Assembly (NCBI RefSeq): GCF_002744755.1
Contig: NZ_KZ319290.1
Location: forward strand, 1 to 64,000
Reading direction: 5' to 3'
Length of the DNA stretch: 64,000 nt
DNA from: Leeuwenhoekiella nanhaiensis
GTDB taxonomy: Bacteria; Bacteroidota; Bacteroidia; Flavobacteriales; Flavobacteriaceae
The position numbers were made by a program, and so were the translations under genes. Shown here one piece after another: positions 1 to 8,877 of this stretch (positions are counted from its first letter, which is position 1; the number at the start of each line of letters is the position of its first letter). The notes below the pieces were generated by a model, which ran no database searches, was not told the origin of the DNA, and saw only the letters and a list, made by a program, of their open reading frames with translations.

Positions 1-184
1 TTCCTTTTTCTTCAAAAGTTTTTAAGGTTCGGTAAAGTGTAGTTCTGTCCGCTTTCGCGAAAGCGTTCTCAATGTCCGTTAATGCAACGGCAATTTCTTT
101 CTCGGCCATATACTTATAAATCAAAATGCGCATAGCCGTAGGACGCACACTTTTGTTTTCCAATGTTTTTTCTATTTCTTTCAT
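1..184 (-). CDS. Fur-family transcriptional regulator (3' part beyond window)
   Basis: Only the first 61 codons lie in the window. Read from the ATG at 184, the protein has the N-terminal winged-helix pattern of ferric-uptake-regulator proteins: 'VRPTAMRILIYKYM', then 'ALTDIENAF' and the recognition-helix stretch 'DRTTLYRTLKTFEEKG'. The metal-binding dimerisation domain is off the edge, so iron, zinc or another metal cannot be told apart. Its ATG shares one base with the TAA of the upstream CDF transporter gene (TAATG), so it is the last visible gene of the metal-efflux operon that starts near 6799. By inference it regulates this operon. Confidence in the family is high. Confidence 0.85.
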   Translation of the reverse strand, partial: MKEIEKTLENKSVRPTAMRILIYKYMAEKEIAVALTDIENAFAKADRTTLYRTLKTFEEKG

Positions 185-819
185 TATTTATTGAGATTCT
201 TTTTTATGTTTTTTGCTTTGGTAAAGGCTTCCCAGCCTTCTTTTGCCGCGTAGGGAACTATCAACAATGCCGCGACAGGGTCTGCCCACCACCAGCCCAA
301 CCATTTCACGAGCAGCAGACCCAATAGAACTACCACGGTTTGGTACAGGCAGATAAAAGTGTCCTTGGCATCCGCTAACAGAGCGGGACTATCCAGTTTA
401 TTTCCATAGTTCCGTTTGTAGTAAATCAAAATGGGATTTACAACCAATGATACCATCAGTATCACAATGCCCACCGTTGACCAAGATGCCGTTTCTTGAC
501 TTATCAGTTTTGATATGGAATCATAGGATATAAAAGCACAGATGAGCGCAAAGGATATCGCAATGACGTAGAGCGTTATCATTTTTCTTTTCTCTACACG
601 CCTCTCATCGATGCCCTTAATTTCGCCGTGCAATCGCCAGCCCAATGTTCCGGCACTTATCACCTCGATGGTACTGTCAAGTCCCCAGCCTATCAACGCC
701 GAACTGTTTGCGGTAAATCCTGCGATTAGCGATACGACTACCTCTATAACATCATAGATGACATTCCAGATTTGAAGTGTACGTGCTTCTTTTAAATTTT
801 GTTTTCTTTTTGTTTCCAT
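184..819 (-). CDS. CDF-family cation efflux transporter, short form
   Basis: A 211-residue membrane protein of the cation diffusion facilitator fold (Co/Zn/Cd efflux). About five to six hydrophobic helices cover residues 18-190. TM2 carries 'IGWGLDSTIEV' (D48, E52) and the TM5 region 'LLADAKDTF' (D150, D153). These acidic residues sit where family members place their metal site, but the usual His-x3-Asp of TM5 is missing. The protein stops after the last helix and lacks the C-terminal cytoplasmic dimerisation domain found in classic ZitB/YiiP proteins. It lies 4 bp after the czcB-like gene and overlaps the fur-like start, so it belongs to the metal-efflux operon. Metal specificity is unknown. 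Confidence 0.82.
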   Translation of the reverse strand: METKRKQNLKEARTLQIWNVIYDVIEVVVSLIAGFTANSSALIGWGLDSTIEVISAGTLGWRLHGEIKGIDERRVEKRKMITLYVIAISFALICAFISYDSISKLISQETASWSTVGIVILMVSLVVNPILIYYKRNYGNKLDSPALLADAKDTFICLYQTVVVLLGLLLVKWLGWWWADPVAALLIVPYAAKEGWEAFTKAKNIKKNLNK

Positions 820-823
820 AGGA

Positions 824-2023
824 TTAGTGACTATGTTCCGCTTCGCCCTTTTTCATTTCAGCCATTAAATAATAAGCATTATTCAAAGCATATTTGACAT
901 TCGATTTTTGTTCTGTTAGAAAATCAATGGGAATCCATTCCCCATCTTGAGCCCCTTTTGTTACTTCATTAGGTGTAAAAGACCAGTCATCACCTTCCTT
1001 TACAACCGAAAACACAAGAAACCGGTTACCATCAGCGGCTATAGCGCTTTCGGGTATCGCCAATGTCTTGCTGTTGTCTGTTTGTATGCGCCCTTGGATA
1101 TACATTCCGGGTATCAGGTTACCTTCCTTGTTCTCAATTTCTGCGTGAACGTGTATTGCTTTGGGATTCTGCTCAAAAGTTTTTCCTACGGAATAGATTT
1201 CAGCGGTCAGTTCCTTCCCAGGAATAGATTGAACATTGAAAGTCACTTTCTGGCCTTCCTTGACCTTATACACATCTTTTTCAAAGACCATCAAATCTGC
1301 GTGAACGTGGTGGGTGTCCACGATTTCCATTAGGTCGGTCTGGGGTTCTACATACTGCCCTGTTTTGACTTCTACCTTTTGTACAAATCCTTCGATGGGA
1401 CTTCTGAGCGCCACACGTTGGTAAATCGTTCCGTTTCTTACGCCCGATGCACTAACATTTAGCTGTTGCAGTTGGGCTTCAAGACCTTTTGCCATACTTC
1501 GGGATGCTTGGTATTCGGCTTCTGCCTTTTGAAAATTGGCACCACTTCCTACACCTGCATCGTAGAGGGTTTTTTGTCGTTCAAATTCTTTCTTTAGAAA
1601 TTGACTGTTACTGTATGCATTTAGGTAATCGGTTTGTTTCTGAATGATATTGGGGTGCGAGAGGTAAGCGACTGTTTGCCCTTTATTGACCTTATCACCC
1701 TCGATAACCTCTATGGAAACTACGTTTGCACCCACCACTGTTGTAATGGATGCTTCATTCTGTGGTGGAACTTCCAACTGACCATTGGCTTCCACATACC
1801 CGCTCATATTTCGCATTTGTAAGGTGTCGATTTCCATTTGTAATGCATCAAACTGTTTGGCAGTAAGCATCACTTCTTCAGCTTCGCCTTCTGTTTGGGC
1901 TTCTTCTGTTACAGAATTTCCCTCATTGTTTTCAGCTGACTCTGATTTAGAATCACCACAAGAGGTTAACCCTAAGAGCATAACCAATAAACCGATGACT
2001 GTATATTTAGATAGATTTTTCAT
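824..2023 (-). CDS. czcB: Efflux RND periplasmic adaptor lipoprotein (CzcB/CusB type)
   Basis: A 399-residue membrane-fusion protein. The N-terminus is a lipoprotein signal with lipobox 'LTSC' (Cys at about 22), followed by an acidic, Ser/Glu-rich linker. A barrel-sandwich/lipoyl-like segment follows ('VVSIEVIEGDKVNKGQTVAYLSHP'-type turn), then a coiled-coil hairpin around residues 130-190, the second lipoyl half ('ALRSPIEGFVQKVEVKTGQ') and beta-barrel segments. It bridges the inner-membrane RND pump and the outer-membrane channel. The ATG overlaps the TAA of the upstream czcA fusion gene by one base (TAATG), implying translational coupling. The family is CzcB/CusB; the transported metal cannot be read from sequence. 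Confidence 0.9.
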   Translation of the reverse strand: MKNLSKYTVIGLLVMLLGLTSCGDSKSESAENNEGNSVTEEAQTEGEAEEVMLTAKQFDALQMEIDTLQMRNMSGYVEANGQLEVPPQNEASITTVVGANVVSIEVIEGDKVNKGQTVAYLSHPNIIQKQTDYLNAYSNSQFLKKEFERQKTLYDAGVGSGANFQKAEAEYQASRSMAKGLEAQLQQLNVSASGVRNGTIYQRVALRSPIEGFVQKVEVKTGQYVEPQTDLMEIVDTHHVHADLMVFEKDVYKVKEGQKVTFNVQSIPGKELTAEIYSVGKTFEQNPKAIHVHAEIENKEGNLIPGMYIQGRIQTDNSKTLAIPESAIAADGNRFLVFSVVKEGDDWSFTPNEVTKGAQDGEWIPIDFLTEQKSNVKYALNNAYYLMAEMKKGEAEHSH

Positions 2024-5000
2024 TATTGTTTGAAATATTGTAGTTCGAAAACTGATTTTAGATAATTGTCGAGCGCGTCCAGCGCATCCATTTCTGTATT
2101 TATGGCATCCCGTATGATTTGCGTGAATGCTGCATAGTCTACCGCACCTTCCTTGTAGGCAAGTAGTGCGCCCTTGCGTTGTTCTTCAGCAAGGGGTAAG
2201 GCTTTATCCCTGTAAAATTGCCAAGATGTTTCCCACTTTTGATAGGACTGTACGGCCTGATGATATTCGGATTGCAATTGGCGTTGTGTATAATCGGCAT
2301 TAGTCCTTGCGATTTCGCTATCGATTTTCGCGGCCTTCGCTTGACTACGTTCTGTACCTGAAAACAAGGGAATGGAAATACCAGCTTGATAACTGTAAAA
2401 CCCACTATTGCCGTTTACTCTTTGAAGTCCGCCCTGAAGATTAAATTTAGGAAGCAAGTCAGCACGAGCTGCATCATAATTTGCCTCAGCTTCATCAATT
2501 TGCCTTTGCGAAAGTTTAAGTTCGGGATGATTTTCTACTATGGTGGGTATGCCCAATACGGCAACTTCACTTTCATCAAGCGATTTAGGAACAGTATAAA
2601 AAATGTCCGAGACCAGCCATAAGTTGAGTCTTTGTAAGGCAATAGCATAATCGCTTTCAGCCTGTTGCAATTTGTTACTGATTTGCAAGGCTTGATTGGT
2701 CGCTGATGAATATTCCAACCTTGAAATGGCTTCTACCTCATAATTAAGCGCAATGGCTTTTTCAAATTGTGAATAGATAGAATCCAGCTCTCTGTACAGT
2801 TCAAATTTCTGCCGTTGCTGATAAGCTTGCGACCACGCCTTTTTAACTTCCTGTTCTACTTGAAGTTCAGAAAGGTCAAGAGCTGTTTCGGCCAAAGCGA
2901 TACGTTGCTTTTGCAGACGCTTTTTCGCACCTATGCCGAATAAGTTGATATTCTGTTGCCCTAAACCAACCAATGTATAAATCCCCTGACCATCCGAAAT
3001 TTCCTCGCCACCTGTAAACACTTGAGTGTTTCCAAAATCGTAAGCTGTGCCTTTGAGAGCAGTTTGCCTTTGTATTTCCAACTGTTTCGTTTTCAAGAGC
3101 GGATAGTTTTCCTTAGAAATTGCTACCGCTTTTTCCAATGATATTACTGGCAGGGGATCATTCTGCTGCACCTGTTGTGCCTCAACAAAAGAGGATGAGA
3201 ATAGCAAGCAGATTACCGCAGTTGCCGTAACGAATTTTGGATTGAATTTCATCTTACGTTCCGAACGTTTCTCGACCCACTGATAAAAAATAGGAAGGAT
3301 AAAAAGTGTTAAGAGCGTCGAAGTTAGCAATCCACCAATTACAACTGTAGCTAATGGTCGCTGTACTTCAGCCCCTGCGGATGCTGAAATGGCCATAGGC
3401 AAAAAACCAAGAATATCGGTAAAGGCAGTAAGCATAATCGGGCGTATCCTGCGTTTTGTGCCTTCCACAATCCTGTCTTTTAAGTTTGTTACGCCTTCTT
3501 CCTTCAGTTCATTCAGACCGCTTATCATTACCAACCCGTTCAAAACAGCTACCCCAAAAAGCACAATAAAACCTACCCCTGCAGAAATGCTAAAGGGCAT
3601 ATCCCTGAGCCATAGTGCGAATACGCCGCCAATGGTCGCCATTGGGATGGCCAGATATATCATTAAGGTCTGCGGAAACGATTTTAAGGCAAAGTAAATC
3701 AGAATGAATATGAGCAATAACGCTATGGGTACGACAGTCTGTAACCTATTGCTGGCACGTTCGAGGTTTTCAAAAGCCCCACCATAACGAATGTAATATC
3801 CAGGTGGTAATTCAAATTGAGCATCTAATTTATCCTGAATTTCTTCGACTACCGATTTAACATCACGGTCACGGATATTGATACCTACATACGTTCGTCT
3901 GTTCGTATTGTCCCTGCTTATTTGCATTGGACCAGGTTCGTAGCTCACATTCGCAATTTCCCTTAACGGTATTTGTGAGCCATTGGGTAAATTGATAAAT
4001 AGGTTTTGGATATCGTCAATACTCTGCCGATTTTCCTCTTGCAACCGTACCACCAAATCGAACCGTTTTTCGCCCTCAAAAATCACACCTGCCTTTCCAC
4101 CTGCGAAAGCCGCTTGCACCACACTATTGAGTTGGTTGATTTCCAGACCGTATTGTGCCAGTTTATTGCGGTTGTAATCAATGGTTATTTGAGGTAATCC
4201 GTCAGTTGCCTCTACTTTCATATCCGCTACACCCGGAACGGTCGCAATGATTTTACCCATTTCTTCCGCCTTGCTTGCCAGAATGTCCAAATCTTCCCCA
4301 AAAAGTTTAATGGCAACATCTTCACGTACACCTGTAAGCAATTCATTAAAGCGCATTTCTATGGGTTGGGTAAATTCATAATTGACACCGGGAACTATGC
4401 TTATGGCTTCCTTCATTTTTTCGACCAATTCGTCTTTGCTCTCGGCAGATGTCCATTCATCAATTGGTTTTAAGATGACGAATACATCAGCAATATCCAT
4501 TGGCATAGGGTCGGTAGGCACATCGGCCACACCGATTCGGCTGATGATAGTTTCTACTTCTGGAAATTCCGCTTTAACTATTCGCTCTATTTTTGTGGTT
4601 GTCTCTATGGTTTCCGAAAGGGAACTTCCGGGTTTTAGGATGGCGTGAAACGCAATATCACCTTCATCCAGCTGTGGGATGAATTCGCCGCCCATTCTGG
4701 TAAAGGCAAAAATGGCAACTGCAAAAAGGGCAATGGCGATACCTATAACCATCTTCCCTTTAGTGAGCGATTTGGTCAACAGCGGTTGGTATTTTCTTTC
4801 AATCCAATGGACAAACCTATCACCGTAAGACTTTTTTTCTGATTTTGGTGGTCTAAGGAATAATGCCGAAATCATTGGAACATAAGTCAAGCAAAGCAAC
4901 ATTGCGCCAACCATAGCAAAGATGAAGGTCAATGCCATAGGCTGAAACATCTTACCCTCAACACCTTCCAAAGCTAAAATTGGCAGGAAAACAATTAGAA

Positions 5001-6366
5001 TGATGAGCTGGCCAAAGAAAGCGGCATTCATCATCTTTTTAGAAGCCTTTGCAGCGATTTCGTCCCTCGTTTCAGAACTCACGGCCTTCTTTTTAACAAC
5101 ATAAGAATACATTAGGAAAACAGTACTTTCCACAATGATGACAGCACCATCCACGATAATACCGAAATCAATCGCCCCTAAACTCATCAGGTTTGCCCAC
5201 ACGTCGAACACGTTCATCAGTATAAATGCGAACAACAGCGATAGGGGAATGGTGGATGCCACTATTAGACCACCGCGCCAATTCCCTAAGAGCAAGACTA
5301 GAACAAAAATCACGATAAGGCCACCTTCCAAAAGGTTTCCAGTTACCGTTCCGGTGGTTTCCGCAATCAATTCGCTACGGTCGAGAAAAGGCTTAATACT
5401 CACACCTTCCGGAAGGGATTGCTGAATCTGTTCCATCCGTTGGGTTACGTTTTCGATGACTTCGTTTGAATTTGCACCTTTGAGCATTAAAATCATTCCA
5501 CCTACGGCTTCGCCTTTGCCATCTTTGGTCAGCGCACCGTAACGCACGGCACTTCCTATACTCACCTTACCAACATCTTTAATCTTGATAGGAATACCAT
5601 TCACCGTCTTGACGACCATATTTTCAATATCCGATACAGTTCTGGCAAGTCCTTCGCCACGGATGAAATTAGCTTGATGATTTCGCTCGATATAGGCACC
5701 GCCCGTATTCTGATTATTGTTTTCCAAAGCCGAAAACACTTCAGATATTGTAATTCCGATGGCACGAAGCTCGTCAGGGTCAACGGCTACTTCGTATTGT
5801 TTTTTATTTCCACCAAAAGCATTTACTTCCACAACGCCAGTAACCATTGCCATTTGTCTGCGGACTATCCAGTCCTGAATCGTTCTCAGTTCCGTTGCAG
5901 AATATTCGCCCTGGTGCTCAGCATCGACTTCAAGGGTATATTGGTAGATTTCGCCCAGTCCCGTTGAAATGGGTCCCATTGCCGGTTCGCCAAAACCCAT
6001 AGGGATTTGTTCCTGTACCTCTGTCAGTTTTTCTGCAACAAGCTGTCTGGGTAAATATGTTCCTACATCATCGTCGAATACAATGGTCACAACAGAAAGA
6101 CCAAAGCGGGAAACCGAACGGATTTCCTTGACATTGGGCAAATTACTCATAGCCACCTCGACGGGATACGTCACAAATTGCTCGATATCTTCTGTTCCCA
6201 GATTGGGCGATTGTGTAATGACCTGTACCTGATTATTGGTAATATCTGGCACGGCATCAATAGGAACTTCGGTCATACTGTAAATGCCAGCACCAATTAA
6301 TGCAAGCGTGAGCAGACCAATAATAAATTTGTTATTGATTGAAAAATCAATGATTTTATTAATCAT
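2023..6366 (-). CDS. czcA: CzcA/CusA heavy-metal RND pump fused to a TolC-family outer membrane factor
   Basis: A 1447-residue protein. Residues 1-1038 are a complete HME-RND pump: N-terminal TM helix, periplasmic porter domains, and in TM4 'DFGIIVDGAVIIVE' with D400, D406 and E413, the proton-relay acids of CzcA. Residues 1039-1447 begin with Met, a basic residue and a hydrophobic stretch ending 'SFVEAQQ', like a Sec signal peptide, followed by two TolC-type repeats (outer membrane factor, CzcC-like; 'ENYPLLKTKQLEIQ', 'ENHPELKLSQRQIDEA'). Pump and OM channel are normally separate genes. The czcB gene overlaps the stop. Such long forms are known in Bacteroidota; how one chain reaches both membranes is the open point. 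An assembly-related loss of a stop is unlikely, since the frame is clean throughout. Confidence 0.9.
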   Translation of the reverse strand: MINKIIDFSINNKFIIGLLTLALIGAGIYSMTEVPIDAVPDITNNQVQVITQSPNLGTEDIEQFVTYPVEVAMSNLPNVKEIRSVSRFGLSVVTIVFDDDVGTYLPRQLVAEKLTEVQEQIPMGFGEPAMGPISTGLGEIYQYTLEVDAEHQGEYSATELRTIQDWIVRRQMAMVTGVVEVNAFGGNKKQYEVAVDPDELRAIGITISEVFSALENNNQNTGGAYIERNHQANFIRGEGLARTVSDIENMVVKTVNGIPIKIKDVGKVSIGSAVRYGALTKDGKGEAVGGMILMLKGANSNEVIENVTQRMEQIQQSLPEGVSIKPFLDRSELIAETTGTVTGNLLEGGLIVIFVLVLLLGNWRGGLIVASTIPLSLLFAFILMNVFDVWANLMSLGAIDFGIIVDGAVIIVESTVFLMYSYVVKKKAVSSETRDEIAAKASKKMMNAAFFGQLIILIVFLPILALEGVEGKMFQPMALTFIFAMVGAMLLCLTYVPMISALFLRPPKSEKKSYGDRFVHWIERKYQPLLTKSLTKGKMVIGIAIALFAVAIFAFTRMGGEFIPQLDEGDIAFHAILKPGSSLSETIETTTKIERIVKAEFPEVETIISRIGVADVPTDPMPMDIADVFVILKPIDEWTSAESKDELVEKMKEAISIVPGVNYEFTQPIEMRFNELLTGVREDVAIKLFGEDLDILASKAEEMGKIIATVPGVADMKVEATDGLPQITIDYNRNKLAQYGLEINQLNSVVQAAFAGGKAGVIFEGEKRFDLVVRLQEENRQSIDDIQNLFINLPNGSQIPLREIANVSYEPGPMQISRDNTNRRTYVGINIRDRDVKSVVEEIQDKLDAQFELPPGYYIRYGGAFENLERASNRLQTVVPIALLLIFILIYFALKSFPQTLMIYLAIPMATIGGVFALWLRDMPFSISAGVGFIVLFGVAVLNGLVMISGLNELKEEGVTNLKDRIVEGTKRRIRPIMLTAFTDILGFLPMAISASAGAEVQRPLATVVIGGLLTSTLLTLFILPIFYQWVEKRSERKMKFNPKFVTATAVICLLFSSSFVEAQQVQQNDPLPVISLEKAVAISKENYPLLKTKQLEIQRQTALKGTAYDFGNTQVFTGGEEISDGQGIYTLVGLGQQNINLFGIGAKKRLQKQRIALAETALDLSELQVEQEVKKAWSQAYQQRQKFELYRELDSIYSQFEKAIALNYEVEAISRLEYSSATNQALQISNKLQQAESDYAIALQRLNLWLVSDIFYTVPKSLDESEVAVLGIPTIVENHPELKLSQRQIDEAEANYDAARADLLPKFNLQGGLQRVNGNSGFYSYQAGISIPLFSGTERSQAKAAKIDSEIARTNADYTQRQLQSEYHQAVQSYQKWETSWQFYRDKALPLAEEQRKGALLAYKEGAVDYAAFTQIIRDAINTEMDALDALDNYLKSVFELQYFKQ

Positions 6367-6490
6367 AGATATGGGTGTTAATTCAGTTTAAGGTCTCTGT
6401 GAGCGCATTACAGAAATGCAACGCACTATTTTGACATATCCAAAATAAAGACACGTCAAAACAGGATATAGCTATCCTATGAAAACTGAA

Positions 6491-6799
6491 TTATACCTGT
6501 GGTGGCTGTAAAAGGGAATGGGGAATATCTTTGCCAAGATTATCAAAATGGGCAAAAAATTCGTTTGGAATTGCAGGCTGTAGCGTTTCAAAAGCAACAA
6601 GCCCAAAATTTATGGTGTGAACGTGGCAGCAATGACATTGGCAGAAAGGCGAGCATAACTCGCAATCCTGGTCGTGTTCGCCATCAAAATCGATTACTGT
6701 AACAACTTGGGAATCAATTTCGTTATTCGCCGAGTCGCTGCAAGGCACAACATTAAGTGCCAAGAAGTAAAAGGATAATATGATTGCTAAAAATTTCAC
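6491..6799 (-). CDS. Small secreted Cys/His-rich protein of metal-efflux operons (DUF6660-like)
   Basis: A 102-residue protein from a GTG start at 6799. The frame is open further up to 6853, but the GTG is chosen because it begins a proper signal sequence ('KFLAIILSFYFLALNVVPC') and lies four bases after a TAnnTTTG box. The centre holds a dense metal-ligand cluster, 'DCELCSPFCQCHCCHVH', with six Cys and two His within 20 residues, preceded by an acidic/His stretch. Proteins of this type sit upstream of CzcA/CusA pumps in flavobacteria; the match to DUF6660 is from memory. It is the first gene of the efflux operon. By inference it is a periplasmic metal binder or sensor. Confidence 0.72.
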   Translation of the reverse strand: MKFLAIILSFYFLALNVVPCSDSANNEIDSQVVTVIDFDGEHDQDCELCSPFCQCHCCHVHTINFGLVAFETLQPAIPNEFFAHFDNLGKDIPHSLLQPPQV

Positions 6800-6803
6800 A
6801 ATA

Positions 6804-6838
6804 CAAAGATAACAGAATTTTGCTGCAACTGTGTTGCA
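6804..6838 (-). promoter_or_regulatory. Promoter with 15-bp inverted repeat upstream of the metal-efflux operon
   Basis: On the minus strand TATCTTTG (6811-6804) matches the Bacteroidota -7 box TAnnTTTG and lies four bases before the GTG at 6799. Just upstream, 6824-6838 is TGCAAC-TGT-GTTGCA, a perfect 6-3-6 inverted repeat that would cover the -20 to -33 region. A repressor bound there would block the promoter. The Fur-family protein encoded at the operon's far end is the natural candidate (inference). Confidence 0.6.
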
Positions 6839-6863
6839 AAGTATTATACTCAACTATTTCATC

Positions 6864-8099
6864 CTATTTTTTAGTTTCAGCTAAGTGGCAATCTTTGAAA
6901 GCTTTACCACTTTTACAAGGGCAAGGGTCATCTGGCGACATAAACATTTCTTTAACCACAAAATCTGCTTCCCCTTCAAATTTTCCTTCTTTACCAGTTT
7001 TGGCAATATTTAGTATTTCTTCTAACTCGGCTTCTTTTCTTTTTAGTTCGGCGGCTGAAGGTTTAAGTCTTCGCGTAAGTCTCATATCAAATACACTATC
7101 CCAAATTCGATACGTTTCTGAGTCTTTAACGGGTGGCTCATCAAATACCTCACCATCTTTATTCAACGCTTTAAACTTTTTGAAATCCTCTTTTAGATTT
7201 GGTAACGTGATAAAAAAGGTGTCTTTTGGCTCAACAGCAAAAAACAACCTTCTTAAAAATTTGTCGTGAGTACTAAATACTCTCGCAAACGGTGCATAAA
7301 ACAAGTATTCTAAATCCAAAAGATTTGTCAATCGCTCACCAAACAAAGAATTATTGATTCCTATAAAATATAAGCAGACTATTTCGTAACAATACATTGC
7401 ATAGTCTGCCATACTTTTTAAATCCGGATGTGATTCATTTTTCCATCTTGATTCAATCGTAGTGCGCAAATCTGGATTTATCTCAAAATAATCCATTACG
7501 AGGTTTAATGTGTCTATTGGTTCAATTTCAACATAAAGGCGTTCGCGCAGTCGTTCTTTCAGATTAAGAAACTTTTCTTCATTAGAAGCTTTATGGCCTT
7601 TTATTTTAATGTCTTTGAGATGGTCGAATTTGGTTTTGAATGTTTTTACTACACTTTCATCTTTGGATTCGGTGCGCCATACATCAGCTATGATTTCATC
7701 CATTGTGTCAAACTCGCCTTTTTTCCATCGTTTTATAGAAAGTTCTTCTTCCGTTTCCTCAAAAGTCATCCCCTTTTTGGTAGGTGTATTTATTGATTTT
7801 TTAGCTTCTAAAAACGGTCTGTTATCAGCAGTTGTAAATTCGCCAGTTAGAGATTTTTCGACCAGTACTTTGTAATTCATATTTACATAAGCATTGTACG
7901 GAAACATTTTTTTAGCTAAGTCCGTAACTTGGTCTTTAGGTAGTTTTCTATCATCTTCTTCCTCTTTCGCAAGATTGCCCAAAATCTCTGAAACCAACAA
8001 GGGTGTAACATTCACGATATAATATTTGTGAAGTTCAATTATATCTTCATAGTTGAGTCCTTGAAATGTTGATTTATCGAGTACTATTGGTATTGACAT
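6864..8099 (-). CDS. PIN-like protein with large insertion and C-terminal SEC-C motif
   Basis: A 411-residue protein of unknown function. The end is a SEC-C zinc motif, 'DPCPCKSGKAFKDCH' (about residues 392-406). The start, 'IVLDKSTFQGL' (D8) and 'VTPLLVSEILGNL' (E38), looks like the first strand and helix of a PIN nuclease. The remaining acids of a PIN site may be D262 in 'LLDLEYLFYAPF' and D279 in 'VFSTHDKFLRRLF', the latter resembling the PIN strand-4 'T-x-D' motif. If so, some 200 residues are inserted in the fold. It is the last gene of a minus-strand cassette in the island, 67 bp after the HNH-like gene. SEC-C is clear; the PIN assignment is inference. Confidence 0.6.
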   Translation of the reverse strand: MSIPIVLDKSTFQGLNYEDIIELHKYYIVNVTPLLVSEILGNLAKEEEDDRKLPKDQVTDLAKKMFPYNAYVNMNYKVLVEKSLTGEFTTADNRPFLEAKKSINTPTKKGMTFEETEEELSIKRWKKGEFDTMDEIIADVWRTESKDESVVKTFKTKFDHLKDIKIKGHKASNEEKFLNLKERLRERLYVEIEPIDTLNLVMDYFEINPDLRTTIESRWKNESHPDLKSMADYAMYCYEIVCLYFIGINNSLFGERLTNLLDLEYLFYAPFARVFSTHDKFLRRLFFAVEPKDTFFITLPNLKEDFKKFKALNKDGEVFDEPPVKDSETYRIWDSVFDMRLTRRLKPSAAELKRKEAELEEILNIAKTGKEGKFEGEADFVVKEMFMSPDDPCPCKSGKAFKDCHLAETKK

Positions 8100-8166
8100 C
8101 TATTATCGGTTATGTTTTAATCACGTACAAAGTAGTCAATTTTTGCGATTATGAATTTGAACAGAA

Positions 8167-8877
8167 TTATATATAAACACCTGGTATATATGTTTTAGGC
8201 GTCAAAAAAGGTATGGTCAATCTCGCCTGAACAGTTTGATTGAAAACATAATTTTTAAAATCCGTAATTTCAAAAAAATCATCACGGGTAGGTTCAGAAT
8301 CTAAAGCATAAACCAAACCAAATGGCGGATAGGTAATCTCGCCAAGAGTGTGAAACCCTTTTTCCGTTCTTGCCATTCCCCAACCATTTCTGACTTGCTT
8401 TGTAGCAGTATGATATACAAAAACCCTTATATTTTCTGGAAGTGCCTGGGAATCTTTATCCAATAGAAATTTTGATAGCCTTTCTAAATTTAGAAGTTGG
8501 TCACTTGTATCAATCGACATAAACATAGACAAGACTTGCTTTAGTATGTTGAGAGGTTGAATGGCGTATTCAAAAGTTATAACCTTTGATGCCCAAATTA
8601 GATTTGTCAGGGCCATCATTCCCATATATGCAAACTTCTTATAGCTTTCGCCGTAGTAACTGCCCGTTAAGTTGTTGCAGGATTTGCAAAGATAATAGCC
8701 GCCAGCACCTTGATTACTGCGAATGCGCTTTCCATACAAGGGACTTTTCTTATCGTGAAGATGTACTGATTTCTGAAAAAATACGGGGTCAGTGTTGAAC
8801 GCACTCTGAGGCGGAACGTGCTCGAACGTTAGTTTGCCAAATTTGGCGCATATTCTGCAAGTACCTTCGCGTGTCAA
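8167..8877 (-). CDS. HNH-endonuclease-like zinc protein
   Basis: A 236-residue protein with an N-terminal treble-clef pattern: 'CRICAKFGKLTFEHVPPQSAF' (C7, C10, H20) and 'YYLCKSCNNLTG' (second Cys pair and Asn). This is the layout of HNH-type nucleases, with the His in 'EHVPP' as putative general base; a final His is not obvious. Residues from about 85 onward are not recognised. The start overlaps the stop of the upstream PD-(D/E)XK-like gene by 4 bp, so the two are translationally coupled. Placed between two other nuclease-like genes and close to the island integrase, a role in defence against foreign DNA is plausible but not shown. Confidence 0.6.
   Translation of the reverse strand: MTREGTCRICAKFGKLTFEHVPPQSAFNTDPVFFQKSVHLHDKKSPLYGKRIRSNQGAGGYYLCKSCNNLTGSYYGESYKKFAYMGMMALTNLIWASKVITFEYAIQPLNILKQVLSMFMSIDTSDQLLNLERLSKFLLDKDSQALPENIRVFVYHTATKQVRNGWGMARTEKGFHTLGEITYPPFGLVYALDSEPTRDDFFEITDFKNYVFNQTVQARLTIPFLTPKTYIPGVYI

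Noticed and set aside
6784-7269. 161-codon plus-strand ORF opposite the SEC-C gene
   Set aside because: Ser/Leu-rich mirror of a gene with clear motifs on the minus strand; it also crosses the efflux promoter.
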